Source of the DNA: an uncultured Clostridia bacterium
GTDB taxonomy: Bacteria > Bacillota > Clostridia > Christensenellales > Borkfalkiaceae
NCBI GenBank assembly: GCA_947629875.1
Contig: CANRFK010000029.1
Location: 1-13,092 of the forward strand
Reading direction: 5' to 3'
Length of the DNA: 13,092 bases
A model generated the notes under the pieces. It was not told where the DNA came from and searched no databases. It saw only the letters and a program-made list of their open reading frames with translations. Positions 6,309 to 11,378 of this stretch are shown one piece after another. How positions within the stretch are numbered: the first letter of the stretch is position 1; the number at the start of each line of letters is the position of its first letter. The position numbers and the translations under genes were made by a program.

Positions 6309-6338
6309 ATTTTTTGCCGACCCTTCCGCTTTTTATAC
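6309..6338 (-). promoter_or_regulatory. sigma F-like promoter of the SpoIIQ-like gene
   Basis: Minus strand GTATA (6334-6338), exactly 15 nt, then GGCAAAAAAT (6309-6318). Against the sigma F/G pattern (GywTA, 15 nt, GgnrAnAnTw) only the ninth -10 position differs. The start would be near 6302, with a leader of about 28 nt containing GGGAGGA. No convincing sigma-A promoter is visible. Confidence 0.55.
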
Positions 6339-6623
6339 ATCCATTTGCAGAACATTGTCCTCTTCTTGTCTCTCTTGCACTTCTCTTTCGCTTCCCCCAA
6401 TGAAATTCCCCCCTCATAACGACCCGCCCGCCGCCTGCATCCTCATACCGACCGTGCTCTATAAAATTGTCATGTCGAGCGGAGCGAAGCGCAGTCGAGA
6501 CATCTCACCTTATCTTGCCCCATCTCGGGAGGGGGTAGGGGGTGGGCTATCCCCCGCCTCCTTGGCTGCCCCCTTCGGAGGGGGGCGGCTCCGCCGTAGG
6601 CGGGGATGGGGGTTTCTTCCCCC
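6339..6623. repeat. gene-less spacer with dispersed-repeat-like, GC-rich elements
   Basis: No gene is visible. A quasi-palindromic element (6472-6506) starts ATGTCGAGCGGAGCGAAGCG and ends GAGACATCTC; from memory, near-identical elements recur between genes in many bacteria. It is followed by a G-run block (6527-6546), a C-rich stem CCCCCT/AGGGGG (6569-6584) and GGCGG/CCGCC arms. CCTCATACCGA (6441-6451) recurs at 10511-10521 in the window's other repeat cluster. The open frames here are by-products of the repeats. Confidence 0.6.
6527..6546 (+). other. potential G-quadruplex
   Basis: Four guanine runs of 3, 5, 5 and 3 separated by 1-2 nt on the plus strand fit the usual G3+N1-7 pattern for a four-stranded fold. 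It lies in the spacer between two minus-strand sporulation-type genes, so it would be in the template-strand complement of any read-through. Confidence 0.5.
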
Positions 6624-7049
6624 TCAATACCCCCCAAATATGAGCGGCGTCCCCGCGGCGGTCTCCTCCTTCCCCGTTGCGATGTGCAAATTCACGAGAT
6701 AGCCATTCAGATACACCCCGCCGCCCAAATCGGGGGAGTACAGATAATAATTGGTTACGCCGCAGGCCTCCTCCTCAAAGAGAAGTTCGGCGTGGAAGCG
6801 CGCCTTCAACTCCTCATACCTGTCCCCCGCGAACCGCGCGCTCTCGCCCTTCACGCCGCCCGCAAGTTTTGTGAGAAGCGGCTCGTCCGTGCGCTCGATG
6901 AGGCAGGATGAGGAGTCCCCGTAATACACTTCATACCCTTCGCCGCCCGCGAACACGGGCGCATGCAGGAGGAGAAGCGCAAACACGGCGCACGCAGTGC
7001 AGCCGAGCACCGTGCCCGCAGCTCTTAAAAAGCACAAAAACCGTCGCAT
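6624..7049 (-). CDS. small exported or membrane-anchored protein, unrecognised; possible forespore gene
   Basis: A 141-residue protein that I cannot assign to a family. The start at 7049 is chosen because GGGAGGA lies just upstream and the protein then opens with MRRF and a hydrophobic segment (to about residue 34), which is a signal peptide or anchor ending near HAPVFAGG. A longer frame starts 16 codons earlier, inside the promoter. The exported part has GESARFAGDRYEELKARF, then YYLYSPDLGG and VYLNGYLVNLHIATG, and ends in GTPLIFGGY. The well-ordered C-terminus suggests a real domain. A near-consensus sigma F/G-like promoter precedes it and a SpoIIQ-like gene follows it, so a role in the forespore envelope is a reasonable inference. 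Confidence 0.75.
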   Translation of the reverse strand: MRRFLCFLRAAGTVLGCTACAVFALLLLHAPVFAGGEGYEVYYGDSSSCLIERTDEPLLTKLAGGVKGESARFAGDRYEELKARFHAELLFEEEACGVTNYYLYSPDLGGGVYLNGYLVNLHIATGKEETAAGTPLIFGGY

Positions 7050-7079
7050 AAAAAATCCTCCCGCAAATACGGAAGGATT
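7050..7079 (-). terminator. terminator of the prmA-hinT operon overlapping the next gene's ribosome site
   Basis: On the minus strand AATCCT-T-CCG (7070-7079) pairs with CGG-G-AGGATT (7054-7063) around a 6-nt loop, with one mismatch, and the 3' arm runs into a tract of six T. The 3' arm contains GGGAGGA, the ribosome site of the 6624-7049 gene, whose ATG follows the T-run directly. RNA started from that gene's own promoter (near 7069) would lack the 5' arm. Confidence 0.6.
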
Positions 7080-7105
7080 GTTGCCCGTGCCGTTCAATTT
7101 TATAC
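7076..7105 (-). promoter_or_regulatory. sigma F/G-like promoter of the 6624-7049 gene
   Basis: Minus strand GTATA (7101-7105), exactly 15 nt, then GGCAACAATC (7076-7085). This matches every fixed position of the sigma F/G pattern (GywTA, 15 nt, GgnrAnAnTw) except the last weak one. The -10 begins GGCAA in both this promoter and that of the SpoIIQ-like gene. Confidence 0.6.
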
Positions 7106-7110
7106 CCGCC

Positions 7111-7449
7111 TCATTTTTCCCACGAAAGAGGCTCCCCGCCGAGGATGTGGATATGCAGGTGCTTCACGCTCTGCCCCGCGCTCTCCCCCTGGTTGACGAC
7201 GAGCCGATACCCGTCCGCAAGCCCCAGTGAGGGCGCAAGCTCCGCGATTTTTTGAAGGGCGCGCCCGAGAAGAGCCGCCCGCGCCTCATTGAGCTCGGAA
7301 AGGTAGGCGAAGTGCTCCTTGGGCACACACAGAAGGTGGATCTTCGCAAGGGGCGCGATGTCCTTGAAGATGACGACCTCCCCGTCCTCATACACCTTGG
7401 CGGAGGGAATTTCCCCCGCAACGATCTTACAAAAGATGCAGTTTTCCAT
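7111..7449 (-). CDS. HIT-family nucleotide hydrolase (HinT-like)
   Basis: A 112-residue, full-length histidine-triad protein. The catalytic HLHIH triad is His97, His99 and His101 within QSVKHLHIHILGG. The N-terminal CIFC (Cys4, Cys7) is common in Gram-positive members and may bind zinc. HinT-type enzymes hydrolyse purine nucleoside phosphoramidates such as AMP-lysine; the natural substrate is uncertain. Its ATG shares one base with the mtaB stop (TAATG), and AAGGAG lies just upstream, so translation is probably coupled. It is the last gene of the operon before the terminator at 7050-7079. Confidence 0.92.
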   Translation of the reverse strand: MENCIFCKIVAGEIPSAKVYEDGEVVIFKDIAPLAKIHLLCVPKEHFAYLSELNEARAALLGRALQKIAELAPSLGLADGYRLVVNQGESAGQSVKHLHIHILGGEPLSWEK

Positions 7450-8675
7450 TATTTTATCTCCTTGATTACCTCGGCGTAAGCGCCGTCATGGTACCCTTTC
7501 AACAGCCGGACCTCGTACATGCCCCCCTCGTTTTCCGTCTCGGCATACACGCGGATGTAATTTTGGGTGTACCCGCCGTCCTCCTCGAAGAGGGCAACAA
7601 GGGTTTCCCCCAAAAAGCGATGAATATACTTTTGTTCGGCCTTTTTGCCTGCCGCGATGAGCCGCGCCGTGCGCTCTTTTTTCACCTCGGCGGGAAGATC
7701 CTTGAGTTTCGCCGCCGCCGTCCCCTCGCGCGGGGAGAAGGGAAAGGCATGCACCCGCGCAAACCCCGCCTCTTCGATGATGGAAAGGGACTGTTGAAAA
7801 TCCTCCTCCGTCTCGGTTGGGAAGCCCGCGATGATGTCCGTCGTGATGGCGGCATTGGGGAAATATTCGTAAATTTTATGGCACACAGCGAGGTATTGTT
7901 CGCGCGTATAGTGCCTGTTCATGGCGCGGAGCACCGCGCTCGACCCGCTCTGCAAAGAGAGGTGGAAGTGCGGGCACACATTCCCCGCCGCCCTTGCCTT
8001 TTCCAGAAATTCCTCGGTCACGATGCCCTCTTCGAGAGACCCCAATCGGATGCGCGCGGGCACGTCTTTGAGCAGAAGGAGCAAATCGCCCAGCCCCATG
8101 TCCGCGTCGCGGTAGGAGGAGATGTCGATGCCCGTCAGCACGATCTCCTTCGCCCCGCACGCCATGGCCTCTTGAAGAATACTCTCTGCGCTCCGCGAGC
8201 GCGTCCTGCCCCGAAGATACGGAATGAGGCAATACGAGCAAAACCGGTTGCATCCGTCCTGGATGCGCAGAAAAGCGCGCGTCTTGTTGCGCTTGGGCGC
8301 AGGAAGTTCGCAAAACGCCGTCTCCGTCTCATGAAACATGCCCCTCTCGTCGAGCAGTTCCAACACCCTATCCTTGCGCATCGCGCCCGCGACGACGGTC
8401 ACGCCTTCGCGCCCCGCAAACGCCTCCGCGCTGTGCTCCGAGGCGCACCCGCACACCAAAATGGGGGCAACGGGGTTGAATTTCCGCATCCGCGTCACGG
8501 CTTGGCGGGACTTTCGCTCCGCCTCCTTGGTCACCGCGCAGGTATTGAGAAGGTAGAGATCGGCCTCGCCGAGTTCGTCCGTCACCTCATAGCCCCGCTC
8601 TTCGAGGCCGCGCATGAGGGAGGCGCTCTCCACCTCGTTCATCTTGCACCCGAGGGTGAACACGCACGCCTTCAT
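7449..8675 (-). CDS. tRNA t6A37 methylthiotransferase MtaB
   Basis: A 408-residue radical-SAM enzyme that converts t6A to ms2t6A at position 37 of ANN-decoding tRNAs. The N-terminal MTTase domain carries three cluster cysteines: Cys10 (TLGCKMN), Cys46 (NTCAVT) and Cys77 (VCGCASE). The radical-SAM motif CNRFCSYC gives Cys142, 146 and 149. A TRAM-type RNA-binding region lies at the C-terminus (about 340-405). TLGCKMNEVES and NTCAVT indicate MtaB rather than MiaB or RimO. The start at 8675 is chosen because the family begins with this motif and it overlaps the rsmE stop by 4 nt (ATGA); the frame extends 40 codons further, but that stretch is rsmE read in another frame. Confidence 0.93.
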   Translation of the reverse strand: MKACVFTLGCKMNEVESASLMRGLEERGYEVTDELGEADLYLLNTCAVTKEAERKSRQAVTRMRKFNPVAPILVCGCASEHSAEAFAGREGVTVVAGAMRKDRVLELLDERGMFHETETAFCELPAPKRNKTRAFLRIQDGCNRFCSYCLIPYLRGRTRSRSAESILQEAMACGAKEIVLTGIDISSYRDADMGLGDLLLLLKDVPARIRLGSLEEGIVTEEFLEKARAAGNVCPHFHLSLQSGSSAVLRAMNRHYTREQYLAVCHKIYEYFPNAAITTDIIAGFPTETEEDFQQSLSIIEEAGFARVHAFPFSPREGTAAAKLKDLPAEVKKERTARLIAAGKKAEQKYIHRFLGETLVALFEEDGGYTQNYIRVYAETENEGGMYEVRLLKGYHDGAYAEVIKEIK

Positions 8676-9385
8676 TTGAGTTCCCCCGCCTTCTCCATGA
8701 CGACGGCGAGAAGGGCAATGGCGGCCGTCTCCGCCCGCAGGATGCGCTTGCCGAGGGAGAGCCCCGTGTAGCCCATCTCCTTCGCCCGCGCCCACTCCTC
8801 CTCGGCAAAGCCGCCCTCACTGCCCACGACGAGGCAATAGGAAGCCCCGCTTACCGCAATTTCCCCCTCGCTATGTTCGAGAAATTCGCACGCAAACAGC
8901 TTATTTTCGCACCCCATTCCCGCATTCAGCGCATTTTCGAGGGTATCGTAATACACCACTTCGGGCGCGCGGGCGCGCATGCACTGCTTGGCGGCCTCGC
9001 GGGCAACGCGGTTTAAGCGTTCCAATTTATTTTCGTTCATGTACGCCGCACAGTAGCGGGAGGAGAACACCCCCACGCGGTTTGCACCGAGCTCCACGGC
9101 CTTCTGCACAACGAGTTCGGTCTTGTCTCCCTTGAGCGCACCGACGAGAAGAAGTACATCCGTCCGCGGTTCCCTCGAAGAGGGCGCGCTCCCCACGACA
9201 TGCACGATGAGCGTGTTCTTTTCCGCGCGCGCGACGATGGCGGAGTACTCCACCCCGCTCCCGTCAAGCAGGGTCACCTCGTCCCCCACGGAGAGTCGCA
9301 GCACGTTCTTGGCGTGGTTATATTCGTCGCCCGTCAGCGCGACTTCCTCCGCCACATTCTCCACAAAAAACCGATTCCGCGCCAT
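8672..9385 (-). CDS. 16S rRNA (uracil-1498-N3)-methyltransferase RsmE
   Basis: A 237-residue SPOUT-class methyltransferase that methylates U1498 of 16S rRNA in the assembled small subunit. An N-terminal PUA-like part opens MARNRFFVENV. The C-terminal knotted SAM-binding domain has VVGSEGGFAEEE (187-198) and SLGKRILRAETAA (210-222), both family signatures. Length is typical. AAGG in the 3' end of prmA serves as the ribosome site, with the start only 3 nt after the prmA stop. The gene overlaps mtaB by 4 nt. Confidence 0.95.
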   Translation of the reverse strand: MARNRFFVENVAEEVALTGDEYNHAKNVLRLSVGDEVTLLDGSGVEYSAIVARAEKNTLIVHVVGSAPSSREPRTDVLLLVGALKGDKTELVVQKAVELGANRVGVFSSRYCAAYMNENKLERLNRVAREAAKQCMRARAPEVVYYDTLENALNAGMGCENKLFACEFLEHSEGEIAVSGASYCLVVGSEGGFAEEEWARAKEMGYTGLSLGKRILRAETAAIALLAVVMEKAGELK

Positions 9386-9388
9386 AAA

Positions 9389-10327
9389 CTACCTTTTCAG
9401 CACAAGGGCGCACCACTCGCCCCGCCTTTCTTCTTCGACGGAAAACAGCCCCTCGCGCGCAAATGCCGCCTTGACTTTTTCCATGCGGTCGGGCAAGATG
9501 CCCGAGAGAATGACGACGCCCCCGTCTTTCAGATGCGCCCCTGCCGCGGGCGCGAGACCCACCAAAATTTCCGCCGTAATGTTGGCGAGAATGAGGTCGG
9601 CGCACATCTCGGTATCGCCCACGAGGTCGCTCTGCACAGCCTCTACCCTGTCCGAAACGCCGTTGCGTTCGGCGTTATGCCTGCTGCTGGCGACGGCAAT
9701 GGGGTCGATGTCGGTGAGGTAGCACTTCGCCGCGCCGAGCTTGGCGGCAGAGATGCCCAAAATGCCGCTCCCGCAGCCGATATCGAGCAACGTTTGCCCG
9801 TTTTTGAGATATTTTTGCAGAAACTCCACACACATCGCGGTCGTCTCGTGCTCGCCCGTGCCGAACGCCATGTTGCTGTCGAGAAGCACAACTTCCTCAT
9901 CGGGCTTCTTTTCATAGCCGATCCACTCGGGCACGACGACGATGCGCCCCAAGTGGATGGGTCGGAAATGCTTCTTCCACACGTCGATCCAATCGTCGCC
10001 GTCGATCTCGCGCTTGGTCTCCTCGAGGGTGCCGAAATCGATGGCTCCCGACGCCCGCTCGCGGCAGGCGTAAATTTCTTGCATGATCTCGGGAATTTCC
10101 CCCGCCCGCTTGGGAAGGAGGAACGCCTTCACCAAGACGTCTCCCCCGCGCTGTTGCAGGCTCTCGTCGAGGTAGTCCCAGAACACGCCGTTTTTGCCCG
10201 ATTGCAGCGCCACGACGTCGGCAATGTCCGAGACGGCCACCCCGCCCTCGGTATAGTTCCACAGGACGTCTGCAACTACCTCGCTCGCCTCGCTCGTCGT
10301 ATGCACCGTGAGTTCCAGATATTTCAT
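9389..10327 (-). CDS. ribosomal protein L11 methyltransferase PrmA
   Basis: A 312-residue SAM-dependent enzyme that trimethylates ribosomal protein L11. The N-terminal L11-recognition domain begins MKYLELTVHTTSEASEVVAD. The linker has NMAFGTGEHETT (152-163). SAM motif I is LDIGCGSGILG (181-191), and the catalytic loop is LILANITAEI (245-254). The start at 10327 fits the family N-terminus. No Shine-Dalgarno sequence is visible, and the -10 hexamer of a strong promoter ends 7 nt before the ATG, so the message may be leaderless. The open frame extends 87 codons upstream only through repeat DNA and the promoter. In many Bacillota prmA directly follows dnaJ; here about 1 kb lies between. Confidence 0.95.
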   Translation of the reverse strand: MKYLELTVHTTSEASEVVADVLWNYTEGGVAVSDIADVVALQSGKNGVFWDYLDESLQQRGGDVLVKAFLLPKRAGEIPEIMQEIYACRERASGAIDFGTLEETKREIDGDDWIDVWKKHFRPIHLGRIVVVPEWIGYEKKPDEEVVLLDSNMAFGTGEHETTAMCVEFLQKYLKNGQTLLDIGCGSGILGISAAKLGAAKCYLTDIDPIAVASSRHNAERNGVSDRVEAVQSDLVGDTEMCADLILANITAEILVGLAPAAGAHLKDGGVVILSGILPDRMEKVKAAFAREGLFSVEEERRGEWCALVLKR

Positions 10328-10333
10328 ACGCCC

Positions 10334-10362
10334 ATTATAAAATACGGCAGAAAAAAAGTCAA
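10334..10362 (-). promoter_or_regulatory. sigma-A promoter of the prmA-rsmE-mtaB-hinT operon
   Basis: Minus strand TTGACT (10357-10362), 17 nt, then consensus TATAAT (10334-10339). Only 6 nt separate the -10 from the prmA ATG, so a usual 6-8 nt spacing puts the first transcribed base at or next to the A of the start codon. Confidence 0.75.
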
Positions 10363-10377
10363 CCAAATCCCGCCGCA

Positions 10378-10423
10378 CCCCAAACTTTGCGCCCCTCCCC
10401 AAACTTTGCGCCCCACCCCAAAC
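10378..10423. repeat. 19-bp tandem repeat, about 2.4 copies
   Basis: Units CCCCAAACTTTGCGCCCC plus one base begin at 10378 and 10397, and a partial unit (CCCCAAAC) begins at 10416. It lies directly upstream of the prmA promoter, on the side of the insertion. Confidence 0.75.
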
Positions 10424-10453
10424 GTCAACCAAAACCCATCTCTTCCCCACTTG

Positions 10454-10487
10454 CTTCCCCCTCTTGGGGGAAGTGGCGCGAAGCGCC
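10454..10487. repeat. double-hairpin intergenic repeat element
   Basis: CTTCCCCC (10454-10461) pairs with GGGGGAAG (10466-10473), followed at once by GGCGC (10475-10479) pairing with GCGCC (10483-10487). Two adjacent small hairpins with C- and G-runs resemble dispersed REP-like elements. No gene is visible between 10328 and 10623. Confidence 0.55.
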
Positions 10488-10521
10488 CAAAGGGGTTCTC
10501 TCCCCCGCCCCCTCATACCGA

Positions 10522-10560
10522 ACCGAGAGCCCGCCGCGCTTTGCGCGGCGGGCTCTCGGT
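10522..10560. repeat. perfect 18-bp inverted repeat
   Basis: ACCGAGAGCCCGCCGCGC (10522-10539) pairs fully with 10543-10560 around a 3-nt TTT loop. Short outer arms ATAC (10515-10518) and GTAT (10565-10568) extend it. No T-run follows on either strand, so it is not a standard terminator. It may be a small mobile or REP-like element or an RNA-stabilising stem after the XRE gene. Confidence 0.7.
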
Positions 10561-10623
10561 GAGCGTATCTTTCCAAAAAATGCAACATGGGGACAAAAAT
10601 GTACGCCCCCTTCGCGCAGTTTG

Positions 10624-10836
10624 TTATTTCTTCAACCCCAAAATTTCGTCGGAGGAAACGTCGAGAATTTCGCAGAGATTGGCGAACGTCTCGATCGACG
10701 GAAACTTGTCCAGCCGCATGTACTTGCTCACGGTAGAGGCATTCACGCCGAGTTTTTCCGCAATCTCCTTCTGCGAAATCCCGCTCCTTCTGATCTCTTC
10801 GCGCAACCGATTTTGAATTTCCGATAATTTTATCAT
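10624..10836 (-). CDS. small XRE-family helix-turn-helix regulator
   Basis: A 70-residue Cro/CI-type DNA-binding protein that is almost only an HTH domain: ISQKEIAEKLGVNASTVSKY (residues 20-39) is the helix-turn-helix, followed by a four-helix core ending DEILGLKK. The start at MIKLSEIQNR (10836) is preferred. The frame continues 16 codons upstream, but that part crosses a palindromic operator and is unlike the family. The ribosome site is weak (GTGG). The gene is divergent from an unknown gene at 10906, with two related palindromes between them, as expected for an autoregulated Cro-like switch. Base composition of this pair is more AT-rich than the flanking operons, consistent with later acquisition. 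Confidence 0.8.
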   Translation of the reverse strand: MIKLSEIQNRLREEIRRSGISQKEIAEKLGVNASTVSKYMRLDKFPSIETFANLCEILDVSSDEILGLKK

Positions 10837-10842
10837 ACCACT

Positions 10843-10865
10843 AATATTGCACATTGTGCAATATT
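10843..10865. promoter_or_regulatory. 23-bp palindromic operator
   Basis: AATATTGCACA (10843-10853) is mirrored by TGTGCAATATT (10855-10865) around one central T: a perfect palindrome with core GCAC-N3-GTGC. It begins 7 bp upstream of the XRE start codon, so binding there would block that gene. Confidence 0.7.
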
Positions 10866-10869
10866 TTAC

Positions 10870-10898
10870 TTGACAAAGGCACACCGTGCCTCTATGAT
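10870..10898 (+). promoter_or_regulatory. sigma-A promoter with operator in its spacer
   Basis: Consensus TTGACA (10870-10875), 17 nt, then TATGAT (10893-10898). The spacer holds AGGCAC-ACC-GTGCCT (10877-10891), which shares the core GCAC-N3-GTGC with the operator at 10843-10865; the centres are 30 bp apart. The ATG of the downstream gene lies 8 nt after the -10, giving almost no leader. Confidence 0.7.
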
Positions 10899-10905
10899 AG
10901 AGGGT

Positions 10906-11316
10906 ATGAAAAGATTCATTCGTTTCGGCATCAATTACAAAATCAACCGACTTACCACATTTTTCAATTGCGCACTTTTTCCCACTCGGGGCTTACCGCT
11001 TGTACTAGTTGAAAATTTGGTTATCGCTCCCATGCCGCAATTCGAGCGGACAACGGGGAAGGCGGTCTATGCCTTAATTCAATTGTTGTTGCGGGAAAAA
11101 ACAAACCTTTCCCCGTGCGTTCTTCTCTATGAATATTTTGTCGACCATCCCTATGCGACCTACTGCGATATGATGGAAAAACTCGGCTATATTCTGTTCG
11201 AAGTGAAGTCCAAGCGAAAGTCTGTTTTATATTTATTCGGGAAGTGTGTGCCTAAAAAAGAGATCCGCAACTGCGCGGCCGCTGAAAAAGCACTGCGTGA
11301 ACAGTACGGATATTGA
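10906..11316 (+). CDS. unknown protein controlled by divergent XRE regulator
   Basis: A 136-residue protein that I do not recognise. It has a basic, aromatic N-terminus (MKRFIRFGINYKINRL), a hydrophobic stretch (GLPLVLVENLVIAPMP, 29-44) too mixed for a sure membrane helix, and a middle region YALIQLLLREKTNLSPCVLLYEYF that looks helical. The C-terminal half is basic with four cysteines overall (22, 71, 87, 114, and 123). No catalytic motif stands out. The ATG at 10906 is preferred: an upstream TTG (10870) is part of the -35 and an ATG at 10894 lies within the -10. No ribosome site is possible if transcription starts near 10905. Context suggests an acquired regulator-effector pair, for example a toxin-antitoxin or phage-derived remnant, but nothing in the protein proves this. 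Confidence 0.6.
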   Translation: MKRFIRFGINYKINRLTTFFNCALFPTRGLPLVLVENLVIAPMPQFERTTGKAVYALIQLLLREKTNLSPCVLLYEYFVDHPYATYCDMMEKLGYILFEVKSKRKSVLYLFGKCVPKKEIRNCAAAEKALREQYGY

Positions 11317-11335
11317 AAAATTCAATATAACCCAC

Positions 11336-11361
11336 GCCCCGTCTGCCAAAGCAGACGGGGC
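11336..11361. terminator. hairpin between convergent dnaJ and unknown gene
   Basis: GCCCCGTCTGC (11336-11346) pairs perfectly with GCAGACGGGGC (11351-11361) around a CAAA loop. It lies 17 bp after the dnaJ stop and 19 bp after the stop of the convergent gene. Neither side has a real T-run, so termination may be partial or factor-dependent. A weaker AT stem (11311-11327) adjoins. Confidence 0.6.
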
Positions 11362-11378
11362 GCAACCCAATCTTCAAT

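Noticed and set aside
6472..6620. Possible CRISPR array or insertion sequence in the G/C-rich spacer
   Set aside because: No regularly spaced identical repeats with unique spacers, no transposase and no flanking target duplication seen; better described as dispersed intergenic repeats.
5434..6702. 422-codon plus-strand frame across the SpoIIQ-like gene and the repeat spacer
   Set aside because: Antisense shadow that continues through repeats; no start signal.
7488..8771. Plus-strand frame opposite mtaB
   Set aside because: Shadow frame; mtaB on the other strand has all six cluster cysteines.
10378..10423. Short tandem repeat considered as iterons of an origin or a CRISPR remnant
   Set aside because: Only about 2.4 copies with a 19-bp period, no spacers and no replication or cas gene nearby.
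9200..10816. 538-codon plus-strand frame over rsmE, prmA and the repeat cluster
   Set aside because: Crosses two certain minus-strand genes and repeat DNA, with no recognisable domain or ribosome site.
10870..10905. Upstream TTG (10870) or ATG (10894) as start of the unknown gene
   Set aside because: They lie in the -35 and -10 elements of a near-consensus promoter and so would not be transcribed.
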